From Xenopus tropicalis (taxonomy: Eukaryota > Chordata > Amphibia > Anura > Pipidae): a stretch of 64,000 nucleotides of DNA. The stretch spans positions 152,807,547-152,871,546 of the forward strand of contig NC_030678.2 in NCBI RefSeq assembly GCF_000004195.4, given 5' to 3'. How positions within the stretch are numbered: the stretch's first letter is position 1; each line of letters opens with the position of its first letter. Below the pieces are notes generated by a model, which saw nothing but the letters and a program-made list of their open reading frames with translations, was not told the DNA's origin and did not search any database. Positions 25,741 through 35,008 of this stretch are shown here, one piece after another. The position numbers were made by a program, and so were the translations under genes.

Positions 25741-25798
25741 GCCCCCCCCCCCCCCCCCACAGCACCCCAACAGTAAGAAAGTTTAGCGGGGGGGGGGA
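25741..25798. repeat. C run followed by G run
   Basis: An uninterrupted C run of about 18 (from 25742) is followed about 28 bases later by a run of 10 G (25788-25797). The two could pair or form quadruplex/i-motif structures; such tracts are also assembly-error prone. Confidence 0.8.
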
Positions 25799-25834
25799 GC
25801 AAGCCCAGGAATGCGCTCCTGACTATGCCTAGTT

Positions 25835-26010
25835 TTATTAGGAATTAATCTGCATGTTTTTGGACTGGGAGTGGAATCCGGATTACGCAGAGAAAACCCA
25901 TCCAGACATAAGGGGAAGCATACAAACTCCTTGCAGATTGGCTGGAATCAAAGACCTTCAACTCTGAAAGGAAGCAGTGCCAACTATCGGCACCTTGCTG
26001 CCCTAACACA
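25835..26010. repeat. Interspersed repeat fragment ('aaactccttgcagatt' family)
   Basis: Shows 'aattaatctgcatgttttt', 'gcatacaaactccttgcaga' and 'caccttgctgccctaaca', the same order of landmarks as 719-1012 and 56440-56800. Confidence 0.6.
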
Positions 26011-27233
26011 GATGGCATGAGTGAAAGGAGCCTTTTGATAAACTATGTTTACTTTATATGCCTTGTATGGAATGGTACCGCAGTTTTGAGTTATAAAGGA
26101 TGGGTGAAATGCAGCGATGACCAAAAATGACCAGAGGGAATGCTATCTATTTCATAGCTGGTGTGTATGGAGGCTTTCATTGCTGAATGCTCTGCTCAGC
26201 AGTAGATGGCACTAAAACACCGTTATGTGAAAATAAAGAGGCCAGTCCTAATACTGCAGAATACAACTGAAACCAGAAAAGCAGGTGAAAACCAAGGGGG
26301 AGCCTCAATTTCAAGCGCCGTGCAAACAAAAGATCGTTTCTCATCCAGTAATCACATGCTCATTTAATAAGCAAGGACATGGGGCCAGATACAGTGGGTT
26401 AGAGTTATTGGTTTGGGGTTTATCTTTACCAATGCACTTGACACTCCATTGTCATTTAACACTGCATTTGTTCAGGGACTTTCCTAGCCCTAAATCATTT
26501 TCATTAGAACTAATAACTGCAGATAAAAATGTATACCTCAGTTATTTCCATAGCTATTGGGCTCCTAGCTATGAAGGAAAGCTTGGCTCCAATCTGAAGG
26601 GGCTGTTGTTGAATGGAGCACTGCAGGCTTGCGGTCCCCTGATTTACTTATTGGTTTACTTAATGGTTACACAATATAATGTGCTACTTGTGCTTTTATT
26701 TTTTTTTTTCCATTTTTGCTAAAGGGGACCCTATTATAGGTGCCTTGGGCAAAACCCTCCCTACCCATTTCCCAGCTATCATAAGGGTAAGGGTATATTA
26801 TTATATTATATTAAACACAGTGATACACATCCAGCTGTGGGCATTCTTGTTCCCTTTTCCAGAAGGTGACTAGGTACCATCAAAGCACCACAGATAATAC
26901 ACTAAGGGAGAGTGGGACTGGCAGATGGTATCAGATTAACCTTAGGTCTTTGCTTCAGCCCTACAACAACCATTAGCACCGTTAGTACTGCGAGCAAATT
27001 CTGTTCTGCAACACTTTTCCTGAATAAATAGTGCCATTATCTACTTTCCCCCTAATGTGCTGAAGCCCAGGCAGAATCTCTATGAATATTTCATGAGTTC
27101 ATGAGTTTCTGCTTTAACTGATTTCCTAGGTGGTTATTTTCACACCCAGTGCAGCATGGCGAGCAGATGTCTTATATAATATATATGGGTAAGATAATTA
27201 GATGCTACTGCTTTTGATTAATTCTGGTACATG
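26011..27233. other. Intron sequence, no feature recognised
   Basis: The longest frame (26285-26722, 145 codons) is Leu/Phe-rich at its end, has no splice boundaries and resembles no family. I do not call it. Confidence 0.4.
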
Positions 27234-27573
27234 TTAAGGTGGACATACATGAGCCAATAAAAAGCAGCCGATTTCGTCCTTCTGGATTGACTTGGCATTT
27301 TATTGGCTCATGTATGGGGCCCTTCGTTGGGCCTGTCTGACCGATATTTATTAGACAGATTAAAAAAACCCATCGGGATGAGGACCGCATAAGCTCCTTA
27401 ATTGAGGTCCTTGCAGTAATGACCTGCGTTTAGCATTGTTTTGATCAAACTGGAACAAGGGCCAGGCAATCAGATTAGCCCAATATTGCCCACCTCCACG
27501 TGGGCATATAATAGAAATAAAAGATTTAAAAGTTACCAAACAAGCGGATATTTAAATATATGGGCAGCTTTAC
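27234..27573. mobile_element. MITE with TTAAGGTGG-type ends
   Basis: Left 'ttaaggtggacatacatgag', right 'aatatatgggcagctttac'; an imperfect internal palindrome around 'gccaataaaa'/'ttttattggc' at 27253-27310. Right edge approximate. Confidence 0.55.
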
Positions 27574-27938
27574 TGTCATCTATATAAGAAGAAGTCTCCT
27601 TGTCAGAAACAAAAAAGTCGGAATGTAGAACTACCATAATTAAGATGTGGCATAGGACGTGCCTCTGCATGGCATACAGTTAGCATGCTGTGTTTCTAAA
27701 CTGCACCCATGTTGGGCAAAGGTCGAGTAGCATAGGTGTTCAGAGCACACTGTAGGTATAGAAACTCCCTTTGATAAATGTCGTACATGTAGATGCCACC
27801 AAATTACCACCTGAGGATCACTGGGTAAATTTGCACCAGTGCAAAGTAGCGTAGCATTCAGTGTGTCAGTGTGTGCAAAGGGGCTAGGAACATGGATTTA
27901 GGAGTCCGATGGGGTAATGTAATAAAGGTCACTAAGAC

Positions 27939-28172
27939 TAAAGCTGGCCATACACGCACCGATAATATTGTACGAAACCTGCCGTCAGGGCTGAATCGGT
28001 ACCAAAATCTGCCGTCAGGGCTGAATCGGCAGAAGGAGGTAGAAATCCTATTGTTTCTACCTCCTTATCTGCTGTTTCAGCCCTGAACGGTGTGTGGCGG
28101 ATCTGACGATGTTTCGTGCGACCGATGGTCGCACAAAACATCGTCAGATCGCCACGTCTGTGGCCACCTTAA
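27939..28172. mobile_element. MITE with 'ggccacctta' ends and a duplicated 38-bp block
   Basis: Left 'taaagctggccatacacg' and right 'cgtctgtggccacctta' are inverted repeats. The block 'ctgccgtcagggctgaatcg' occurs twice in tandem (from 27979 and 28009). A further inverted pair, 'gaaggaggtagaaatc' and 'gtttctacctccttatc', lies in the middle, so nearly the whole element can fold. Confidence 0.75.
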
Positions 28173-28173
28173 G

Positions 28174-29235
28174 TCCCATTGCAAACAATTTTGGCTTTGC
28201 GTGAATGTGAAATAATTTTTACAAACCCATTGCTTTTCATGCAACAGTAGGTTTACGATTGCAAATTTTTATGTTGCACCAATGCGCAGTATATGTAAAA
28301 AAACTTCTTAATAAAAAAGTTGTTATTTTCGTTCTACCATTTATGCCATCTTCAAGCATGTCTTTGGCAATGTAATGTTTAATGAACAGTATTACATTGC
28401 GAGCAGTGCTAAATATTTGCAATTTAACACATGGCTTGTGTTTTTTATTACATTCCCCGCTGGTGCTATTATTATATCTTCTTATTTGTAGAAGTGTCTT
28501 ATCAAACAAGAGCAGTTATGAACATGGAACACAATGCACATAAATTTATAGCTGATACCCAGGATAATACACAAACAAGGCAGAAAATTCTCTATAGCCT
28601 TGTAACCGATAGCAACAACTATTCATAGTTTGTACTGGTGTAGCAAGGATATAAAAAGCAAACTGCAAAGTAAATGAGCCATAATATGAGAATAATCTAA
28701 ATGTATCCAGGGACAGATGACAGAAATGTCAAGTGTTTGGCAATATCTTTGCATTTTTACTGCATATTTTAGAGATCTATATTCTTGGGGGGTGGGAATA
28801 AAAATACAGTTTAACTAGAAATAGAATGGATTCCATGACCAAGAGTCAAGATAACTGCTTGTATTTATCTCTTTTCAAAAGAGACAAAATTAATACCAAC
28901 AGCAATATTACATAGTAATCCCAGAGGTTTCACATTTTTCTGTTGCTGCTAACTCACAACTCCTTTCCTTTCTGACCTTGTGCCCCTATGGCATTCTCTG
29001 TATCCTGATCAAACCGTGGGCAGTGAGAAAAGTGCAATTTTAAGAACAATGGCCATGTTTTTTTCCCAAAAGGCTAGTGTCATTGCAGTTGGAAAGGGAT
29101 GACTGACGCAGCGACACTTGCACTTTATTGCAAATCAGGCGCAATTAAGCTGAATTGTCCGGCATCATTTCTGGTGTTTGGCATGTGAGTGACATGTTCC
29201 CTCTTGTTCTTTTCATCCCTACGGAACTGTACTGA
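28174..29235. other. Intron sequence, no feature recognised
   Basis: AT-rich; the short frames at 28237-28628 show no support. Confidence 0.4.
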
Positions 29236-29448
29236 TTAACCCTGGAACCGGACCTGGTAGTAGCTCCAGGGCTTCTTTGTGTCGAACTGAGTGGCACGGA
29301 TCTCAATGATATGGAAGTCCAAGGGGGAGCCAGGGAAGAATGAATGCATAGGCTTACCTAGGCTATAATCTAGTGTATACAGATACGGAGTGTATTCAGT
29401 ATACGGATTATCATATTCTGGATAGAGAACAGTGCACACCTCCAACTG
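29236..29448 (-). CDS. Unrecognised exon-like coding stretch, minus strand
   Basis: On the minus strand a good acceptor (cattgtctctggcag, then a second cag, a NAGNAG site) opens a frame of 70 codons ending in TAA at 29238-29236. The peptide is protein-like and Tyr/Pro-rich: LEVCTVLYPEYDNPYTEYTP, later LDYSLGKPMHSFFPGSPLDF, closing KKPWSYYQVRFQG. It would fit a last coding exon of a minus-strand gene whose other exons would lie at higher coordinates, but I find no such exon. It could also be a relic of a duplicated or retrocopied gene. I do not know the family. It lies antisense within intron 1 of the plus-strand gene. Confidence 0.4.
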   Translation of the reverse strand, partial: QLEVCTVLYPEYDNPYTEYTPYLYTLDYSLGKPMHSFFPGSPLDFHIIEIRATQFDTKKPWSYYQVRFQG

Positions 29449-29619
29449 CTGCCAGAGACAATGCAATAAGGGCTAAATCTGTTATAGGATAAGGGTGCTG
29501 AACCAAAGCATGCACTGACAAGGTGGGCTTAAAACCTAGAATGCCCCCAAACCTGGCATGGAAACTATCATTTCAGACAAAAAGTTTTTGGGTTATGATC
29601 CAGCACAAATAATCAAATG

Positions 29620-29790
29620 TATACGGATGTAGATTCCAGGTGTCTCTGAACCACAACAAAGTGTATTAAAGACACTGTGAGACACACAAACACTTGAGAA
29701 AGGGCTCTGCCCGAAACATGTAGTGCGCTGACACTGCTAATAAATGCACTGCAGTTTTAAATTGCTGCCTGGAGCTGTTTGATTCCTTCT
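29620..29790. repeat. Repeat fragment with 'cccgaaacatgtagtgcgc'
   Basis: The block 'cttgagaaagggctctgccc' followed by 'gaaacatgtagtgcg' is the same kind of sequence as the loop of the foldback at 57134-57323 ('tttctcaagcttgac', 'ccgaaacgttgc'). One arm only. Confidence 0.45.
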
Positions 29791-30303
29791 CCGCTATTGA
29801 TCCTTTGATAAACTATAATTTCACACTTTCACAAGTACTGTGGCAACAATTTAAATGCAAGTCTACCGTTCTGGAACTGTTTGACCCTTAGTAAAAATTG
29901 TTGTCGTAATCTACACTACACAGCGAAAAGTATGTGGACACCTAGCTGGCCAACATTTCATTCCCTAGCCAAGCATAGTAATATCTGTTTGCCTGCCTTT
30001 GCTGCTATAACAACCTTTTGTCTTTTTACTAGATTTTAAAAAATTGTTGCTGAGATTTGGCTCTATTCATAAGAAAGAGGTTTGGTTGGATTGAAGTCAG
30101 GGCTCAGTGAAGGCCAGTCAAGTTCTTCCATTTGAGCAAACCAATTCTTACTGTGCACAAGGGGGAATTGTTAGGCAGAAACATGAAAGGGCCATCACCA
30201 GGGCCGCTGCTGGCCAAATGGGTGCCCTAAGCAGAAATTTACTTTTGTGCCCCCTCCCCCAAATATTACAGAAGTAAAAATAAAATAATAAAAAACACCT
30301 ACT

Positions 30304-30940
30304 TGTCACGATCTCCCTGTGGAGTCGCTGTGGAGTACCAGGAAGGTGGGAGCCTGAAGACGGGGTAACCCGGAGTGTAACCATAGGTCACAGAACTGGT
30401 GTCAGAGGCCATGTTGATAGTGAAGAACTTTTAATAAACTTAGTGACTTAACAGTGCACACAAAGGATATACAGACTGAATCTTGAACGGCAGGCAGAGG
30501 CAGAATCCAAAACAGGCAAAAGGTCAGGGCAAGCGGCAGTCAAGCGAAGTAAAGGACAGGCCAAGGTCAAAACCGGGAAATCAAGGCAGAACTAGAAAGG
30601 ACTCAGGAACAAGGCAGAAGGCAGGATCAGGACACGGAACTGGAGCTTGGAACCAGCGAGAACAAGGACACAGACACAGGAACAGGAACAGGACGGCAGG
30701 GTCACAAAAGACAATTAATGACCAAGCAAGGGGCAATGGTCAGGGAAAGGCTTATAAAGGGAGAAGATTAGATGATGGGAAACACATGAGGTTAATGAGG
30801 TGGGCGGAGGAAAGGGAGCAGACAGAAAGTAGGAGACAAGAGCAGAAACAGACAGACCGAAATGCCTCCAGTGGCTACAGAGGCAAATGCATGCCGCCAG
30901 GAACACCCCAAGTGGTGTTCGAATCCCGCTGATCCTGACA
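30304..30940 (-). repeat. 3' LTR (minus orientation)
   Basis: Direct copy of 33729-34365, differing at about 10 positions I could see (for example near the 'gagtcgctg'/'gagacgccg' segment and at 'cataggtcac'/'cataagtcac'). The Gag frame runs on into it, ending at 30792. Confidence 0.9.
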
Positions 30941-30943
30941 TTA

Positions 30944-30953
30944 CCCCCCCCTT
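30944..30953 (-). promoter_or_regulatory. Polypurine tract of the LTR element
   Basis: On the minus strand AAGGGGGGGG stands three bases before the 3' LTR start, the usual place and make-up of a plus-strand priming site for LTR retrotransposons. Confidence 0.75.
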
Positions 30954-31111
30954 GAGGATCGACCACTGGGCGATCCCAGGATCGGGTGGACATATTTTAA
31001 ACATTTTCCTACCAAAAATGTCCTTAAGGCTTGCAGTCCAAAAAATGTCCAAAAGTTTCAAGTCCAGAGAGACCAAAAACAAAAGAACTGCAAAAAATTG
31101 AAAATAACCAG

Positions 31112-32720
31112 GATCAGAAGCCAAAGCCAGAGGGTCGTCAGGAACAGAAGCCGGAATCAGAGGGTCATCAAAAGTCGAAGCCAAAGGGTCGCCAGGAACA
31201 GAAGCCGAAGCCAGAGGGTCGCCAGGAACAGAAGCCGAAGCCAGAGGATCATTAACACAAGGTAGGCCACCAAGGTCAGGATTTAGAACAGAGAAGTTGC
31301 CAGAATCGAGAGCCACAGCGGATGAGACGCCAGGGTCAGGAGCCACAGCGGATGAGACGCCAGGGTCAGGAGCCACAGCGGATGAGACGCCAGGGTCAGG
31401 AGCCACAGCGGATGAGACGCCAGGGTCAGGAGCCACAGCGGATGAGACGCCAGGGTCAGGAGCCACAGCGGATGAGACGCCACACAAAACACCCATTACA
31501 GGTGGAGGACCATCATAGACACCCATTACAGGTGAAGCACCATCAAGCACACCCACTACAGGTGGAAGAGAGATGCCCAGGGAAGCAACAAGACCACCAC
31601 TCACTGCAACAGGACTGGCAGAGTCTGCGACAACAGAACCACCAGATCCACTAGCAGGGAAGGTAGACCCAGAAGCAATTTTGTCCTCAGAGGCAGGTGG
31701 CAGAAGCATTGGCACTGAAGAGAGAACAGGCATGACCGCTGACACAGAGGCAGGAACAGCCACAACTGCTGGCACGGGAGCTGGCACAGGAGCCGTCACG
31801 GGCAGGACCGCTGGCACAGGAGCTGGAACGGATGACTGGAGAACTGGCACAGACATGACTGCTGGTATGGGAGAAGGCAGCCGTCGGGGTGCAGGCACAG
31901 GAGGAGGCACGGGCTGGATGGCAGACACCGGAGCAGGCACTGGCTGGATGGCAGACACCGGAGCAGGCACTGGCTGGATGGCAGACACCGGAGCAGGCAC
32001 TGGCTGGATGGCAGACACCGGAGCAGGCACTGGCTGGATGGCAGACACCGGAGCAGGCACTGGCTGGAAGGCAGGAACCGGAGCAGGCACTGGCTGGAAG
32101 GCAGGAACCGGAGCAGGCACTGGCTGGAGGGCAGGAACCGGGGACTGGACTGTGGAAGCAGGAACCGGAGACTGGACTGCGGATGCAGGAACCGGAGACT
32201 GGACTGCGGATGCAGGAACCGGAGACTGGACTGCGGATGCAGGAACCGGCAGGTTAACTTCAGGTGCTAGAGCAGACAGAAGCAGCTTTCGGGGAGCCGG
32301 CACAGGAGCAGACAGCTTTTGGGGAGCCGGCACAGGAGCAGACAGCTTTCGGGGAGCCGGCACAGGAGCAGACAGCTTTCGGGGAGCCGGCACAGGAGCA
32401 GACAGCTTTCGGGGAGCCGGCACAGGAGCAGACAGCTTTCGGGGAGCCGGCACAGGAGCAGACAGCTTTCGGGGAGCCGGCACAGGAGCGGAGACTGGCA
32501 CAGGAGCGGAGACTGGCACAGGAGCGGGCAGGGAGTCAGCTGACACTGGAGTAGTCAGCTTTCGGGGAGCCGGCACAGGAGCAGACAGCTTTCGGGGAGC
32601 CGGCACAGGAGCTGAGGGTTGCAGTTCAGGCACAGAAGCTGAGGGTTGCAGTTCAGGCACAGAAGCTGAGGGTTGCAGTTCAGGCACAGAAGCTGAGGGT
32701 TGCAGTTCAGGCACAGAAGC
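31112..32720 (-). repeat. Six in-frame VNTR blocks in the Gag C-terminal region
   Basis: In plus coordinates: 31112-31252 (about 27/30-bp units, DPLASASVPG); 31309-31482 (30 bp, about 6 copies, SSAVAPDPGV); 31891-32140 (30 bp, about 8 copies, PVPAPVSAIQ); 32142-32249 (27 bp, about 4 copies, PVPASAVQS); 32279-32490 (30 bp, about 7 copies, SAPVPAPRKL, with stray copies at 32557-32608); 32609-32720 (27 bp, about 4 copies, SVPELQPSA). All units are multiples of three, so the frame is kept through every array. The frames open on the opposite strand over the same bases are shadows. Confidence 0.9.
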
Positions 32721-33728
32721 TGAAGCAGGACAAGGCCGCTGTTGCTGGGGCACTGGCACAGAGGCTGGAGCGGGAGACTGAAGCACTGGCACAGGAGCCG
32801 ATGAATGTTCAGAGCTGGACTGCCCGAGGACTGGTAGGGACCCAATCCGTGGGAAAGCTGGCAAAGGACCAAGCCGCCCGAGCGCAGGTACCAGAAAAAA
32901 ATAGGCAGATGAGCAGGAACTGAAGGCTGGGCAGCCGGCCCTGGAGCAGACACTGGAAGCTTGGCTGCAGGAACTTGAGTAAGAGACTGGTTTTTAATAG
33001 ACAGACTCACGAACTGGGGTTCAGGTCTGAGAGACTTGAAAACTGTCACAGGCTTGATGTCAGACTGCGGAACAGCCAAAGCTGACAGAGGAGCAGTTAC
33101 AGACTGAACTGAAGGAAAATGAACAGACATGGGCTTAATGGCAGTTTGAATCTCATCCTCATCAGAATCCACATCTTCCCAATCTTCATAATCAGAAAAA
33201 TCAGTATAGTCATCTTCACAGTCTAGTTCCTCATCATAAAAATCATAATAGGAAGGAACAGTAGGCTGGTGGATATTCAATATATTTAACTCAACAAGCT
33301 GTGAATATCTTGGGACTGAAGGGGTAAACGGGAAAGGTTTTACAGAACCGGCAGTCACAGTGACATTTGAAGAGAATGAGTCAGAGGTAACTGGGAATAA
33401 ATCCCCAGTAAAAGTAGCTTTCAGATAAGACAAAAAAGCACAGGGATCCTCCAAAAAACTGGCCTTTTCAGCAATGCACCATTCCGCCCATACACGAGCA
33501 TCTCCCTCTAGGAGATAACAAGTCTACTCCTTAAAGGATTAGTGGCTTGTACAAAAAATGGAGCAGAACTTAAGGCTTTACAGGATAACAGAAAGGCAAA
33601 AAAAGAATCTTCCTCACCTTTGTATTTCTTGAGGGTAGAGAGCCAAGGAGCAGTAGAGAGTTGTAGTTCAACATCACAGGACATGGAGGAGTTACCAGCA
33701 GGCTCCATTTTGTATGGCTTGGTCATTC

Positions 33729-34365
33729 TGTCACGATCTCCCTGAGGAGACGCCGTGGAGTACCAGGAAGGTGGGAGCCTGAAGACGGGGTAACCCGGAG
33801 TGTAACCATAAGTCACAGAACTGGTGTCAGAGGCCATGTTGATAGTGAAGAACTTTTAATAAACTTAGTGACTTAACAGTGCACACAAAGGATATACAGA
33901 CTGAATCTTGAACGGCAGGCAGAGGCAGAATCCAAAACAGGCAAAAGGTCAGGGCAAGCGGCAGTCAAGCAAAGTAAAGGACAGGCCAAGGTCAAAACCG
34001 GGAAATCAAGGCAGAACTAGAAAGGACTCAGGAACAAGGCAGAAGGCAGGATCAGGACACGGAACTGGAGCTTGGAACCAGCGAGAACAAGGACACAGAC
34101 ACAGGAACAGGAACAGGACGACAGGATCACGAAAGACAATTAATGACCAAGCAAGGGGCAATGGTCAGGGAAAGGCTTATAAAGGGAGAAGATTAGATGA
34201 TGGGAAACACATGAGGTTAATGAGGTGGGCGGAGGAAAGGGAGCAGCCAGAAAGTAGGAGACAAGAGCAGAAACAGACAGACCGAAATGCCTCCAGTGGC
34301 TACAGAGGCAAATGCATGCCACCAGGAACACCCCAAGTGGTGTTCGAATCCCGCTGATCCTGACA
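33729..34365 (-). repeat. 5' LTR (minus orientation) with TATA box
   Basis: 637 bp, same length as its partner. On the minus strand a TATA-like TTTATAA lies at 34183-34177 and an ATTAAA-type poly(A) signal at 33860-33855, so transcription would begin near 34150 and the R/U5 border fall near 33840. The Gag start ATG at 33837 lies inside this LTR. Confidence 0.9.
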
Positions 34366-34399
34366 CTACTATAGGGGCCAAAATAGAACTTTATTCAAA

Positions 34400-34615
34400 A
34401 AAAACAGTGCCCCCAATTGCCCCCCCAGTTCCCCCCCTATAGAGAGTAGCCCCCACACACAGTGCCCCCAATAGAAAGTGCCCCAATTGTCCCCATAAAC
34501 AGTGCCCCCAATTGCCCCATAGACAGTAGCCCCCACACACAGTGCCCCCAATTGCCTCATACACAGTACCCCCCATAGACAGTAGCCCCCACACATTGCC
34601 CCCATAGAAAGTACC
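34400..34615. repeat. C-rich degenerate tandem repeat
   Basis: Blocks such as 'agtagcccccacacacagtg' and 'cccccaattgcccc' alternate at about 20-40 bp spacing through the hAT MITE. Low complexity; the frames over it are not genes. Confidence 0.7.
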
Positions 34616-34617
34616 CC

Positions 34618-34800
34618 CAACAGACCAAGTCATCGTCGGCGGCTCCTTCTCTCTTATGCCGCGGCAACAGGCACTTCTATAAGGTTGCGCCTCGTTGCTG
34701 AAGTGTGACGTCATACGCACGGGCGCAACCTTATAAAAGGGCCTGTCGCTGCCACATAAGAGAGAAGGAGCCGCAGCCGCTGACGATGACTTGGTCTTTT
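34618..34800. repeat. Long hairpin within the hAT MITE
   Basis: 'agaccaagtcatcgtc' (34621) pairs with 'gacgatgacttggtct' (34782), 'ggctccttctctcttatg' (34638) with 'cataagagagaaggagcc', and 'ataaggttgcgcc' (34679) with 'ggcgcaaccttat'. Arms are about 75 bp with small mismatches; the loop near 34692-34722 holds TGACGTCA, a CRE-type octamer. Confidence 0.85.
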
Positions 34801-35008
34801 GGTGCCCTACGCAGACTGCATACTCTGTGTTTAGGGAGCGGCGGCACTGGCCATCACCAAACATTGGCTACAAAGTAGGAAACACAAACATGTAAAGAAT
34901 GTCATAGTAAGATGTTGTGGCACTTGTGTCAGAGCAATGATGGCTGTGGGGTAACTAGCCAACTGCAATAATTAGAAGGGGTGTCCATAGTTTTTCGGCC
35001 TTATAGCT

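Larger units (their letters stand above)
30792..33837 (-). pseudogene. Gag-like gene of the LTR element, broken by two frameshifts
   Basis: Three consecutive minus-strand frames make one interrupted gene: 33837-33508, about 33523-32555 and about 32900-30792. The first starts inside the LTR (MASDTSSVTYGYTPGYP) and includes WLSTLKKYKGEEDSFFAFLL. The second continues with a capsid-like segment (GDARVWAEWCIAEKASFLED, then AFLSYLKATFTG) and a strongly acidic tract at 33250-33140 (DEELDCEDDYTDFSDYEDWE). The third is a 690-codon proline/alanine/valine-rich repeat region. The first break is near 33520 and the second at a run of seven T (minus) near 32895-32900. No zinc knuckle or enzyme motif is visible. 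Few errors in a recent copy suggest that the parent was intact. Confidence 0.75.
30304..34365 (-). mobile_element. Complete LTR retrotransposon, Gag-only, 4,062 bp
   Basis: Two direct 637-bp LTRs (30304-30940 and 33729-34365) bound a 2.8-kb body. The 5-bp target duplication CTACT is at 30299-30303 and 34366-34370. On the minus strand the LTRs start TGTCAGGATCAGCGGG and end CAGGGAGATCGTGACA (TG...CA). A polypurine tract precedes the 3' LTR. The body encodes only a Gag-like protein: I find no protease, reverse transcriptase, RNase H or integrase motif. It is therefore non-autonomous and probably moved with help from a full-length relative, most likely Ty3/gypsy-like from the 5-bp duplication and Gag style (inference). 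I count about 10 differences between the LTRs (about 1.6%), so insertion is recent. Confidence 0.93.
30199..34849. mobile_element. hAT-type MITE with 8-bp duplication GCCATCAC, split by an LTR element
   Basis: Left end cagggccgctgctggcc and right end gggagcggcggcactg are imperfect inverted repeats; gccatcac flanks at 30191-30198 and 34850-34857. The element itself is 30199-30303 plus 34366-34849, about 580 bp. Its right part holds C-rich tandem repeats and a long hairpin. 8-bp duplications and CAG...CTG ends identify hAT. Confidence 0.85.
29913..35005. mobile_element. Tc1/mariner-type non-autonomous element, outermost of a nest
   Basis: The left end 'acagcgaaaagtatgtggac' and right end 'gtgtccatagtttttcggcc' are imperfect inverted repeats of the Tc1-type frog/fish ends, each near a TA. 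Typical relic interior ('aaacatgaaagggccatcac' and 'caaacattggctacaaagta') is split by the hAT element at 30199-34849. With the insert removed the element is only about 430 bp, so it was a MITE. No transposase frame. Confidence 0.75.

Noticed and set aside
26285..26722. 145-codon plus-strand frame
   Set aside because: Ends in a run of Phe/Leu over a T tract, has no splice sites, no family resemblance and no upstream signals.
30917..30940. tRNA-like B-box (gtgttcgaatcccgc) at the LTR edge
   Set aside because: No A-box or cloverleaf upstream at the right distance; the bases are the LTR terminus and recur identically at the other LTR.
31573..32781. Long plus-strand frame of about 400 codons rich in Gly/Thr/Ala, and several overlapping plus-strand frames
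   Set aside because: They are the opposite strand and other frames of the 27/30-bp VNTRs. Repeats with units divisible by three open several frames at once; LTR orientation, polypurine tract and upstream capsid-like sequence all put the real gene on the minus strand.
30304..34365. Endogenous retrovirus with env
   Set aside because: Body is only 2.8 kb, wholly occupied by Gag-like coding; no pol or env motif or room for them, so a non-autonomous LTR retrotransposon is the better reading.
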